Assembly (NCBI GenBank): GCA_963696325.1
Contig: CAVOJV010000062.1
Span: forward strand, 20,350-84,349
Length of the DNA stretch: 64,000 nucleotides
Reading direction: 5' to 3'
Origin: CAVOJV01 sp963696325
GTDB lineage: Bacteria; Pseudomonadota; Gammaproteobacteria; Competibacterales; Competibacteraceae
The notes under the pieces are model-generated. The model made no database searches and was not told where the DNA came from. It saw only the letters and a list, made by a program, of their open reading frames with translations. The translations under genes were made by a program, and so were the position numbers. Shown piece by piece: positions 36,379-44,728 of the stretch (its first letter is position 1; every line of letters starts with the position of its first letter).

Positions 36379-36693
36379 CTATACTTCTTTTTGAGGAAAC
36401 TTGCTAAGCGCTATTTCCACTTTGTCCAGCAATGCCTGCAACCGCCTGCCGCATAAATCATTCAGTTCGGCAATCTCCGCTTTGCAGGCGAGCAGTTCAT
36501 GGCTGATGTTCAACGCCGCCATGACGGTGACGCGATCGACGCCTTGCACCTTGCCAGCGGCACGGATTTCCAGCAGCTTCTCATTCAAGTAGGTGGCCGA
36601 GTCCACCAGCGAAGCACGGTTGTCTGCGGAACAGGCTATCCGGTACTGGCTATCGAGAATTTGGACCGTCACCGTGACAGCTTGATCATTCAT
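36379..36693 (-). CDS. zapA: Cell division protein ZapA
   Basis: ZapA crosslinks FtsZ filaments. The 104-residue protein has VTVQILDSQYRIACSADNRA at the start, LNEKLLEIRAAGKVQGVDRV and ALNISHELL in the middle, then a coiled-coil tail. Its start codon overlaps the stop of the zapB-like gene (ATGA), and its end overlaps the 6S RNA promoter. Confidence 0.92.
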   Translation of the reverse strand: MNDQAVTVTVQILDSQYRIACSADNRASLVDSATYLNEKLLEIRAAGKVQGVDRVTVMAALNISHELLACKAEIAELNDLCGRRLQALLDKVEIALSKFPQKEV

Positions 36694-36923
36694 GGTGGCA
36701 GGTCTAGGTCTCTGAGGCGTGCAACCATGGTTCTGAGACGGGCTTGCGCTTGCGCATTTTTTTCGAACAACTCGTCCCGTTCCGCCAGCAGCACGGTTTG
36801 CTGGGTACGGAAGGACTGATTTTCCAAACCCAACTGCTCATAGAGCGCGATCAGTTCGGCGAGGCGTTCTTCCAATGCAGTAATATGCCTGGCGGTTTCT
36901 TGTCTAGGGGTTTCTGCTTCCAT
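36690..36923 (-). CDS. ZapB-like coiled-coil protein
   Basis: A 77-residue, almost wholly helical protein with heptads (EERLAELIALYEQLGLENQS, RDELFEKNAQAQARLRTMV). It matches the small coiled-coil family regularly found just upstream of zapA (TIGR02449-type), thought to act with ZapA at the divisome. ATG at 36923 is preferred to the upstream one at 37010, which would leave only about 25 bases to the divergent ygfB. Confidence 0.8.
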   Translation of the reverse strand: MEAETPRQETARHITALEERLAELIALYEQLGLENQSFRTQQTVLLAERDELFEKNAQAQARLRTMVARLRDLDLPP

Positions 36924-37036
36924 GAAATTTACTATAGAGCGGTTGCCCAGATGGGTCAATCTTTCGAGTTTTGGCATGCCGATGTTAGGATTGTCTGGGC
37001 ATTGCGCCACCTGCGGTCCAATATGGAGCGAGTCCT

Positions 37037-37594
37037 ATGACTGAAACTGCCAATTTTCCTACGTTTGGACGCATCGCCCAGCTTTTCGAGCATGACGATC
37101 CGTCAGAGATTCACGGGATGCTGTGCGGTATATTGTGCGCCGACACCGCTATAGACAGTGCTGCCTGGTTGGCTTGGGTAAAGGACGAATTTTCCCAAGA
37201 CGTTGTTCAGACTCGGGAAGCGGAAAAACTCCTGCGGGAACTCTTTGTGGCCACCGTGTCTCAGTTTAACGATGAGGATTTCGGTTTATTGCTGATGTTA
37301 CCGGATGAGGAAGCGCCTTTAAGCCGGCGCACGGATTCTCTGGGGTGCTGGTGCGAAGGCTTTCTGTCCGGATTGGGGTTGGGTGGCGTGGAAAAGAACC
37401 AGGGATTTTCCGCGCAGGTCCAGGAATTCCTGCGCGATCTTTTGGACATTGCGCGGCTGGACTGCGATATCACCGAGCCCAGCGATGACGACGAGGAATC
37501 CTATACGGAGATTGTCGAATATGTACGCATGGGCGTGTTGCTGGTAAACCAGGAACTACGATCACGCTCGAGCATTCCCTCCCGGTTGCATTGA
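37037..37594 (+). CDS. ygfB: UPF0149 family protein YgfB
   Basis: A 185-residue UPF0149 protein with HGMLCGILCAD, LGCWCEGFLSGLGLGG and the acidic SDDDEESYTEIVEYVRMG tail. In Pseudomonas the homolog modulates gene expression through AlpA; the general role is unclear. It is divergent from the zapB-like gene and heads the pepP-ubiH-ubiI run. Confidence 0.9.
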   Translation: MTETANFPTFGRIAQLFEHDDPSEIHGMLCGILCADTAIDSAAWLAWVKDEFSQDVVQTREAEKLLRELFVATVSQFNDEDFGLLLMLPDEEAPLSRRTDSLGCWCEGFLSGLGLGGVEKNQGFSAQVQEFLRDLLDIARLDCDITEPSDDDEESYTEIVEYVRMGVLLVNQELRSRSSIPSRLH

Positions 37595-37610
37595 TCGCAC
37601 GAAATCCAAC

Positions 37611-38930
37611 ATGTTCGCCAGAATCATACCCCCGCAGGACTTTGCCCGGCGCCGCCAGCGTCTGATGGAACGCCTGGGGAATGGGGCAATCGCCCTGCTT
37701 CCCGCCGCCCCCGAAGCCGCTCGCAACCGCGATGTGCAGTATCCCTATCGTCAGGACAGCGATTTTTATTACCTCACCGGCTTCCCCGAACCGGAGGCCG
37801 TGGCCGTGCTCGCCCCCGGTCATGAGCAGGAATTCAGCCTGTTTTGCCGGGAGCGGGATCCGCTCATGGAGACCTGGCATGGCCGGCGCGCTGGCCAACA
37901 GGGGGCCGTGGAGCGGTTTGGCGCCAACAACGCCCATCCTATCGCGGAGATCGATAAGATTTTGCCGGCCCTGCTGGAGAATCGAGAGCGGGTGTTTTAC
38001 TCCATCGGTTATAATCCGACCTTTGACCGCCAGGTCATGGACTGGATAAACCAGGTCCGCGCCAAGGCCCGTTCCGGGGTGCGCGCTCCTGGCGAGTTCA
38101 TCGCCCTGGAGCATGTGCTCCACGACATGCGTCTACACAAGGATGCGGCGGAGGTAGCCGTGATGCGCGAAGCGGGACGCATTTCCGCCGCGGCCCATTG
38201 CCGGGCCATGCGGATTTGCCAGCCGGGCCTGATGGAGTACGAGATCGAAGCCGAGATCCTCTACACCTTTACCCGGCACGGGGCGGGTTGGGCCTACCCC
38301 GCCATCGTGGGCGGCGGTGCGAACGCCTGTATCCTGCATTACACCGAGAACAACGCCCGCCTGCACGATGGCGATCTGCTGCTGATCGATGCTGGGGCCG
38401 AGGTGGACGGCTATGCCGCCGACATTACCCGCACCTTCCCGGTCAACGGCCGCTTTTCCCCCGAGCAGCGGGCGCTGTATGAGTTGGTGCTGGCCGCCCA
38501 GCACGCCGCCATCGCCGAGGTGCGACCAGGCAAGCGCTTTAATGAGGTTCACGAGGCGGCGTTGCGGGTGCTGACCGAGGGGCTGGTCGAACTGGGCTTG
38601 CTGAACGGCGATCCTGCCAAGCTGATTGAGGATGAGGCTTACAAGCGCTTCTACATGCACCGGACTGGCCACTGGCTGGGTATGGATGTGCATGATGTGG
38701 GTGATTACAAGGCCGGTGAGGTATGGCGGGCGCTGGAGCCGGGCATGGTCACCACCGTGGAACCGGGCTTGTATATTCCCACCGGCAGCGAAGGCGTAGC
38801 TGAGCGCTGGTGGAATATCGGCATCCGTATCGAAGATGACGTACTGGTCACGGCCGCGGGCAATGAAGTGCTCACCAGCGCCGTGCCCAAGGAGATAGCC
38901 GATATTGAAGCATTGATGGTGACAGGATGA
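37611..38930 (+). CDS. pepP: Xaa-Pro aminopeptidase P
   Basis: PepP removes N-terminal residues ahead of proline using a dinuclear Mn centre. The 439-residue protein has the pita-bread fold ligands: Asp pair in LIDAGAEVDGYAADITRTFP, His in RTGHWLGMDVHDVG, Glu in VTTVEPGLYIP and Glu in IRIEDDVLVT. The N-terminal domain FARIIPPQDFARRRQRLMER is normal. It overlaps ubiH by four bases. Confidence 0.94.
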   Translation: MFARIIPPQDFARRRQRLMERLGNGAIALLPAAPEAARNRDVQYPYRQDSDFYYLTGFPEPEAVAVLAPGHEQEFSLFCRERDPLMETWHGRRAGQQGAVERFGANNAHPIAEIDKILPALLENRERVFYSIGYNPTFDRQVMDWINQVRAKARSGVRAPGEFIALEHVLHDMRLHKDAAEVAVMREAGRISAAAHCRAMRICQPGLMEYEIEAEILYTFTRHGAGWAYPAIVGGGANACILHYTENNARLHDGDLLLIDAGAEVDGYAADITRTFPVNGRFSPEQRALYELVLAAQHAAIAEVRPGKRFNEVHEAALRVLTEGLVELGLLNGDPAKLIEDEAYKRFYMHRTGHWLGMDVHDVGDYKAGEVWRALEPGMVTTVEPGLYIPTGSEGVAERWWNIGIRIEDDVLVTAAGNEVLTSAVPKEIADIEALMVTG

Positions 38931-40165
38931 ATACCGATTATGACCTGCTGATCATTGGGGGCGGGCTGGTGGGAGCCAGCCTGGCTTGCGCCATGTCAGG
39001 CCAGGGCCTGCGTATCGCGTTGGTGGAGGCGGTGCCGCTGACCACGGCCAGCCAGCCGGGTTATGACGACCGCGTCCTGGCGCTGGCCCAGGGTACCCAG
39101 CGTATCTTCCAGGGCTTGGGCATGTGGCAGGCGCTCGAAGCCGCCGCCACCCCCATCCTGAGCATCCACATCTCCGATCGGGGTAACCCGGGTGTCGCCC
39201 GCCTGAACTGCCGAGACGAGGGCGTGGAAGCCCTGGGCTATGTGCTCGAAGCGCGCCGGATCGGCGCTGCCCTGGCAGCGGGTCTGCAGGATCAGAAAGG
39301 AGTGGATCTGCTGTGTCCGGCCAGCCTGGAAGCAGTAGAAATCCAGCCTGATGTCGCCCGCGCCTTGGTCCGGTTGGATAATCAAACTGTTCTTTTGACA
39401 GCCCGTCTGCTGGTGGCCGCCGACGGCGCGAATTCGCGGGTGCGCCAGCAACTGGGTATCGACGCCCTGCGCTGGGATTATGGTCAGACCGCGGTGATCG
39501 CCAATGTAAGCCCGGCGTTGCCCCATGGCAACACCGCCTACGAGCGGTTCACCGCCGCCGGTCCGCTGGCCCTGCTACCCATGAGCGAAGGGCGGTGCGC
39601 CGTGGTGTGCACGGTGGACAGGCGTGATCGGGACGCGGTCCTGGCACTGGATGACGCCGCCTTCCTCGCCCATCTCCAGGATCGCTTTGGCGATAGGTTG
39701 GGTCGCTTCAGGCGGGTCGGCCAGCGCCAGGACTATCCTCTGTTCATGGTGAAGTCTCGTGAGGATGCCCGGCACCGGGTCGCGGTGATCGGCAACGCCG
39801 CCCATACGCTGCATCCCATCGCCGGTCAGGGCTTTAATGTGGGGATTCGCGACGTGGCGGTGCTGGCCGAGGTGATCATTGACGCTTGGCGGGCGGGGGA
39901 CGATCCCGGGCAGCTCGCGGTGCTGGAACGCTACGCCGACTGGCGGCGCTGGGATCAGCGTCGCGCCATCGCTTTCACCGACGGCCTGGCGCGCCTGTTC
40001 GCCAATCCCCTGCCGCCCCTGCGCCTGGCCCGCAATCTGGGGCTGCTGGCTTTCGACCTGTGCCCGCCGGTCAAGCGCCTTCTGGCCCGCCAGACCATGG
40101 GCCTGGATGGGCGATTGCCACGCCTGGCGCGGGGGCTGCCATTGCTTATCCAGGGCGTATCGTGA
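38927..40165 (+). CDS. ubiH: Ubiquinone hydroxylase UbiH
   Basis: A 412-residue FAD monooxygenase of aerobic ubiquinone synthesis. The nucleotide-binding start is LLIIGGGLVGASLACAMSG, the DG motif is AADGANSRVRQQLGI, and the second FAD motif is VIGNAAHTLHPIAGQGFNVG. It overlaps pepP at the start and ubiI at the end, so translation is coupled. UbiH is assigned by order (pepP-ubiH-ubiI as in E. coli); UbiH, UbiI and UbiF are close paralogs. Confidence 0.9.
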   Translation: MNTDYDLLIIGGGLVGASLACAMSGQGLRIALVEAVPLTTASQPGYDDRVLALAQGTQRIFQGLGMWQALEAAATPILSIHISDRGNPGVARLNCRDEGVEALGYVLEARRIGAALAAGLQDQKGVDLLCPASLEAVEIQPDVARALVRLDNQTVLLTARLLVAADGANSRVRQQLGIDALRWDYGQTAVIANVSPALPHGNTAYERFTAAGPLALLPMSEGRCAVVCTVDRRDRDAVLALDDAAFLAHLQDRFGDRLGRFRRVGQRQDYPLFMVKSREDARHRVAVIGNAAHTLHPIAGQGFNVGIRDVAVLAEVIIDAWRAGDDPGQLAVLERYADWRRWDQRRAIAFTDGLARLFANPLPPLRLARNLGLLAFDLCPPVKRLLARQTMGLDGRLPRLARGLPLLIQGVS

Positions 40166-41376
40166 TGGAGCGGGACGGGTACGATGTGGTGATCGCGGGG
40201 GGCGGCATCGTAGGCGCCGCCCTGGCCTGTGCGCTGGGTGATAGCTCGCTGCGGGTGGCCCTACTGGAGGGCACTCCTCTGGAACGGATTCAGCCGGGAA
40301 CCGAAATCGATCTACGGGTGTCGGCTATCAGCCGGGCCTCGCAACGTATCTTCGCCGCCGTGGGCGCCTGGGACGGGATGACGGCCTGGCGGGTTGGCCC
40401 ATTTCGGGAAATGGAGGTGTGGGATGCTGGCGGCTCTGGGCATATTCATTTTGACAGCGCCGCCATTGGTGAACCACTGCTGGGGTGGATCATCGAAAAC
40501 CGGATCATCCAGATCGCTCTGCTGGAGCGCGCCCGGCAGTTCCCCAATGTGGAACTGTATTGCCCGGCGACCCTGGGCTTGGCCAGTGTCCGGGAGACGG
40601 AGGTCCATATGCAACTGGGAGACGGGCGCGAACTGTGCGCCCGCCTGCTGGTGGGCGCCGATGGCTCGAACTCGCGAGTGCGGCACTGGGCCGGCGTGGA
40701 CACCGGCGGTTGGGGCTACGATCAGAAAGCCGTGGTAACCACGGTGGGTACTGAGAAGCCTCATGAGGAGACCGCCTGGCAGCGGTTTTTGCCCACGGGT
40801 CCCCTGGCTTTTCTCCCCCTGCACGATGGCCACTGCTCCATTGTCTGGTCCACTACCCCCGCCCAGGCTGACCATCTGCTGGCTATCGAGGGGGATGCTT
40901 TTGCCCTGGAACTGGCCGAGGCCTTCGAGTGGCGGCTGGGGCGCATCACTGAAGTGGGGGCCAGGGGTGCCTTTCCCTTGCGCCTGCAACATGCCCATGC
41001 CTATGTCAAACCCCGCGTTGCCCTGGTCGGTGATGCCGCCCACGTGGTGCATCCACTGGCTGGACAGGGGGTAAACCTGGGGTTGCTGGATGCGGCGGCC
41101 CTGGCCGAGGTGCTGCAAGGCGCCATCGCCGACCACCAGGATATCGGCGCCTTCAAGGTGTTGCGTCGCTACGAACGCTGGCGCAAAGGCGACAACTTGT
41201 TGATGCTGGGCATATTCGATGGCTTCAAGCGCTTGTTCGGCAGCCCCCTGCCGCCGGTGCGGTTGCTCCGCAACCTCGGGCTTAACCTTACCGACGCCAC
41301 CGAACCGGTCAAGAATCTGCTGGCTCGCCGGGCCATGGGTCTGGCTGGAGGGGATTTGCCGCGCCTGGCGCGGTGA
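40165..41376 (+). CDS. ubiI: Ubiquinone hydroxylase UbiI (VisC)
   Basis: A 403-residue paralog of UbiH, with VVIAGGGIVGAALACALGD, VGADGSNSRVRHWAGV and LVGDAAHVVHPLAGQGVNLG. ATG at 40165 shares one base with the ubiH stop. In E. coli UbiI hydroxylates ring C5. The long frame further upstream from 39886 is an out-of-frame reading of ubiH. Confidence 0.9.
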   Translation: MERDGYDVVIAGGGIVGAALACALGDSSLRVALLEGTPLERIQPGTEIDLRVSAISRASQRIFAAVGAWDGMTAWRVGPFREMEVWDAGGSGHIHFDSAAIGEPLLGWIIENRIIQIALLERARQFPNVELYCPATLGLASVRETEVHMQLGDGRELCARLLVGADGSNSRVRHWAGVDTGGWGYDQKAVVTTVGTEKPHEETAWQRFLPTGPLAFLPLHDGHCSIVWSTTPAQADHLLAIEGDAFALELAEAFEWRLGRITEVGARGAFPLRLQHAHAYVKPRVALVGDAAHVVHPLAGQGVNLGLLDAAALAEVLQGAIADHQDIGAFKVLRRYERWRKGDNLLMLGIFDGFKRLFGSPLPPVRLLRNLGLNLTDATEPVKNLLARRAMGLAGGDLPRLAR

Positions 41377-41537
41377 CCAGCGGGCCGCCGCGCTGAGTTT
41401 TCGCGCGTCACCCCTCAACATCACGTGTTCACGATACTCAGCGCTTGACGGCGGTTCACCCCAAGCGCACCATTCGACCGAAATGGGCGATTAAGCCCAT
41501 TGAAATTTCTATCCTTTGTGAACCCGGCCTAGACTGC

Positions 41538-42236
41538 ATGCAAACCACCCCCGCCAGTCTCCTTCTCATCGAGGACCATCAAGACATCGCCGAGATGGTA
41601 TTCAATTACCTCGAACAGTGCGGCCATAGCGTGGATTACGCAGCGGATGGCCTGACCGGACTGCATTTGGCGGTCACGAACGATTACGACCTGATTATTC
41701 TCGACCTGATGCTACCGGGTCTGGATGGCCTTGCGCTTTGCTCGCGATTGCGCATCGATGGACGCTGCGATACTCCCGTCTTGATGCTGACCGCGCGTGA
41801 CACCCTGGATGACAAGGTCGCGGGGTTGGACGCTGGCGCCGATGATTATCTGATCAAACCGTTCGAGTTGCGGGAACTGACCGCCCGCATCGGGGCGCTG
41901 TTGCGGCGACGGCGCGGGCAGGTTGCCGCCGAAATACTGTCCGTCGCCGACTTGCGGTTGGATATGGGCACTCTTGAAGTGACCCGTGCGGGTCAACCCC
42001 TCACCCTGGCTCCGATCGGTATCAAGCTGCTCACCGTGCTGATGAAGGCTTCACCCAGAGTGGTGAGCCGCGCCGATTTGGAACGCCAGGTTTGGGGAGA
42101 AACATTGCCGGACAGCGATACCTTGCGCAGTCATTTGTATAACCTTCGTAAGATTATCGACAAACCCTTTGGCGCAGTGCTGCTCCATACGATTTCCGGC
42201 GCCGGTTACTGCTTGAGTTTGCGGGATGGGTCGTAA
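41538..42236 (+). CDS. OmpR-family response regulator
   Basis: A 232-residue regulator: receiver (acidic pair in LLIEDHQD, phospho-Asp56 in LIILDLMLPGLDGLAL, Lys in DDYLIKPFELREL) and a winged helix from about residue 130 (PIGIKLLTVLMKASPRVVSR, LRSHLYNLRKIIDKPF). ATG at 41538 begins the receiver; the frame is open further back to 41445 without support. It overlaps the kinase start by 11 bases. A likely target is the phased repeat array at 43579-43617. Confidence 0.9.
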   Translation: MQTTPASLLLIEDHQDIAEMVFNYLEQCGHSVDYAADGLTGLHLAVTNDYDLIILDLMLPGLDGLALCSRLRIDGRCDTPVLMLTARDTLDDKVAGLDAGADDYLIKPFELRELTARIGALLRRRRGQVAAEILSVADLRLDMGTLEVTRAGQPLTLAPIGIKLLTVLMKASPRVVSRADLERQVWGETLPDSDTLRSHLYNLRKIIDKPFGAVLLHTISGAGYCLSLRDGS

Positions 42237-43533
42237 CAAGGGGTTGCGAGGCGACCTGGGGCGTGCCTTTCTTCTACAGGCGTGCCTCATCAGCGCGGTC
42301 GCGATACTCGGTGTATTCACGGCGGGCTTCGTGCTTCAGGAAATCCTGATAAAGCAAGCGTTACGGGATGAGGCCGATTATTTCTGGCGGCTGCGACAGG
42401 GTGACCCTCAGCTCCCGCCTCCCACCACCCACAATCTCACCGGTTATCTGGCTGGCGCCGGGGAGGTGGCTCCGCTACCCGAACCCCTGAGAGCTTTGGG
42501 GCTGGGTTTCCACAAACCGGCTTCCACTGCGAGCCATACCCTTATCTATGTCACCGCAGGGGACGATCAACGGCTCTACTTGGTGTTCGACGGCGAGCGC
42601 GTCAGTCAGTTGGCCGTTTACTTCGGTCTGCTACCGCTGGCCGGTATCCTGATCGTCCTGTATCTATCCGCATGGTTGGCTTATCGGATGGCCCAGCGCG
42701 CGGTTTCCCCCATTATCTGGCTGGCTCGCGAGGTCAATCGATTGGACCCGCAAACGCCGGATAGCCAAGCGTTTGCTCCCGAACGCCTGCCTGGTGATGG
42801 GCACAGCGAAATTTGGGTATTGGCTTCCGCCATCAAAGGTTTTGCCGAGCGCCTCAACGCTTTTGTCGAGCGGGAGCGCAATTTCACGCGCGATGCGAGT
42901 CACGAACTGCGCAGCCCGCTGACAGTCATCAAAATGGCTACCGAATTGCTGCTGAACGACGCCAGCCTAAACGAGAGTGCCCGCCGCTCGGTATTGCGTA
43001 TCGAGCGGTATGCTAAGGAAATGGAAGACTTGGTGGAGATGTTTCTGTTGCTGGCCCGCGAGTCGAGTCACGGTTTGCCAACCGAGTCGGTGTCCGTGAA
43101 CGAGATTGTCGAAGACGAACTCGAACGGGCTCGACTGTTGGTGGGGGATAAACCCATTGTCGTCTCGCACACCGCTGCTGTCCGCCTGATCACCACCGGT
43201 CCCCGCAAGGTGCTATCCGTGTTGATCGGTAATTTGCTGCGTAATGCATTTTCCTATACCGACGCCGGTCAGGTAACCGTGCATGTCGGTCCTGGAGAAC
43301 TGTTGATCAGGGATAGCGGTATCGGTATTCCCGAGCAGCAAGTCAAAGATGTGTTTCGCCCGTTCTTCCGTAGCGACCTGCGCCAGCGCCGCGGCCACGG
43401 CGTCGGTCTGAGCATTGTCAAGCGGTTGTCGGATCACTTCCATTGGCCAGTTCATATCGACAGTCAGGTGGGTGTGGGCACCCAAGTGACCGTTCGGTTT
43501 CCTAACGCGCAATGCGAGCCCCTGTCCGAATAG
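42226..43533 (+). CDS. Sensor histidine kinase
   Basis: A 435-residue kinase with two membrane helices (about 15-38 and 130-152) around a roughly 90-residue periplasmic sensor, a HAMP-like segment, HisKA with His226 (RDASHELRSPLTVIK), and an HATPase with N box IGNLLRNAFSY and G boxes RDSGIGIPE and GHGVGLSIVKRL. It forms an operon with the preceding regulator. The signal is unknown; the periplasmic part has no named domain that I can see. Confidence 0.9.
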   Translation: MGRNKGLRGDLGRAFLLQACLISAVAILGVFTAGFVLQEILIKQALRDEADYFWRLRQGDPQLPPPTTHNLTGYLAGAGEVAPLPEPLRALGLGFHKPASTASHTLIYVTAGDDQRLYLVFDGERVSQLAVYFGLLPLAGILIVLYLSAWLAYRMAQRAVSPIIWLAREVNRLDPQTPDSQAFAPERLPGDGHSEIWVLASAIKGFAERLNAFVERERNFTRDASHELRSPLTVIKMATELLLNDASLNESARRSVLRIERYAKEMEDLVEMFLLLARESSHGLPTESVSVNEIVEDELERARLLVGDKPIVVSHTAAVRLITTGPRKVLSVLIGNLLRNAFSYTDAGQVTVHVGPGELLIRDSGIGIPEQQVKDVFRPFFRSDLRQRRGHGVGLSIVKRLSDHFHWPVHIDSQVGVGTQVTVRFPNAQCEPLSE

Positions 43534-43578
43534 CGGCTTACCAACCGCGCATCTCAATTTTCGATTTTTCCTGACATC

Positions 43579-43617
43579 TTCACGGGTTTTTCACGTGGCC
43601 TAGACGTTGGCTTCACA
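43579..43617 (+). promoter_or_regulatory. 11-bp-phased operator before fasciclin gene
   Basis: Hexamers begin at exact 11-base steps: TTCACG (43579), TTCACG (43590), TAGACG (43601) and TTCACA (43612). Direct repeats one helical turn apart are the usual binding pattern of OmpR/PhoB-family regulators. They sit 78 bases before the next gene and 46 bases after the kinase gene. Confidence 0.55.
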
Positions 43618-43694
43618 ACGCCTTGCTTATTGTTTGCACGCGTTGGTAATCAAGCCAATGACTTTCCATAAACCGTGAATAGAGGGTACCGAAT

Positions 43695-44246
43695 ATGATG
43701 CGTAAAAATGTTGCTGCAATGCTTTGTCTCGGCGTGTTGGCGTTGAGCGCAAATACCGCCCAAGCCACTGGCGGCTCAAACTATGTCAAATGTCTAAAGA
43801 CGCCGCTAGTCGACTTCACCGGCACGATTGCCGAAGCCGCTGCGGAGACTCCAGACCTGAGCACCCTGTACGCCCTCGTGTTGCAAGCCGGCCTCGGCGG
43901 TGCATTGAGCGATCCCAACGCCGAATTAACGGTCTACGCTCCGACCAACGACGCCTTCGCCGCAATACCTGAGAGCATTCGCAACGCGATTGTGAATGAT
44001 GCAGATGCGCTCACCGATGTGCTCACCTACCACGTCACAGCAGGTGAAGTCGATCCACGAAAGGCTTTGATACCTAGGCAAGTAAGTACCCTTCAAGGCC
44101 AGACGGTATTCTTCAACAGAAGCAAATCTGGCCCTCAGGTCAATCAGTCGAACATCAACTGCCAAGGTGTGCAGACCACCAACGGCCTTGTGTGGATTAT
44201 CGACAGCGTTCTTCAGCCGCAGTACTTCCCTAAAATTACCAATTGA
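43695..44246 (+). CDS. Secreted fasciclin (FAS1) domain protein
   Basis: A 183-residue exported protein with a signal peptide (MMRKNVAAMLCLGVLALSAN, cleaved after AQA) and one FAS1 domain: LSTLYALVLQAGLGGAL, the FAS1 box LTVYAPTNDAFAAIP, LTYHVTAGEVDPRK, and the second box NGLVWIIDSVLQP. FAS1 domains mediate adhesion or surface interactions. Its position after the two-component pair, with an operator-like array and its own terminator, suggests direct regulation by that pair. Confidence 0.9.
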   Translation: MMRKNVAAMLCLGVLALSANTAQATGGSNYVKCLKTPLVDFTGTIAEAAAETPDLSTLYALVLQAGLGGALSDPNAELTVYAPTNDAFAAIPESIRNAIVNDADALTDVLTYHVTAGEVDPRKALIPRQVSTLQGQTVFFNRSKSGPQVNQSNINCQGVQTTNGLVWIIDSVLQPQYFPKITN

Positions 44247-44252
44247 CAAGCG

Positions 44253-44288
44253 GGGACAAGGCGGCCGAAGCCAAAGCCGCCTTGTCCC
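44253..44288 (+). terminator. Terminator after fasciclin gene
   Basis: A perfect 13-base inverted repeat, GGGACAAGGCGGC / GCCGCCTTGTCCC, with a 10-base loop, seven bases after the stop. The downstream T-run is weak (GCATTTGC), so it may be partly rho-dependent. Confidence 0.75.
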
Positions 44289-44728
44289 GCATTTGCGGTG
44301 CCAAGCCATCGGACACCGTGCCTTTATCTCCTGCCCTGGATGCGGTGCTACTGCCCCGCGACCTATAACCCTTGAGTATGTTTTTGGCGGCGGACACCGT
44401 GGGAAAGCGGTGCTAAGCGGAAGGGTCTTCGCCTTGGTGCGGACCTGATCTGGCTCGCCACGGCTTTCGAACTGTGGGCCGCGAAACCCGAGTCCTCGGG
44501 ACGCTCGAAACATCATTCTACTGGGGGCGCAGTTGCCGCCTGAGACCGGGATGACGGTTTCGGGTACGTCAACAATCTCTGTGTGGCGTGCTTTCCACGC
44601 CTTAACGCCGAAACCCTTGCCGATGCCAACGGATGGCTCGAGTTTGGCGATCATGGATTACCAGCAGGATGGCTTGTTGTGGCAACATGTTCTCTATAGC
44701 CCTAACCCTCGCCTGAGGAGATCACCCC
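44289..44728. other. Intergenic, no gene seen
   Basis: About 440 bases between the terminator and the SWIM gene. A 72-codon frame at 44533-44751 overlaps the SWIM start and shows no family signature. A good ribosome-binding site (GAGGAGAT) just before 44729 belongs to the SWIM gene. Confidence 0.4.

Noticed and set aside
37470..38693. Long antisense frames under pepP
   Set aside because: Shadows of pepP; no ribosome-binding site or recognisable domain.
39886..40164. N-terminal extension of ubiI inside ubiH
   Set aside because: It is an out-of-frame reading of ubiH. The FAD-binding N-terminus starts at 40165.
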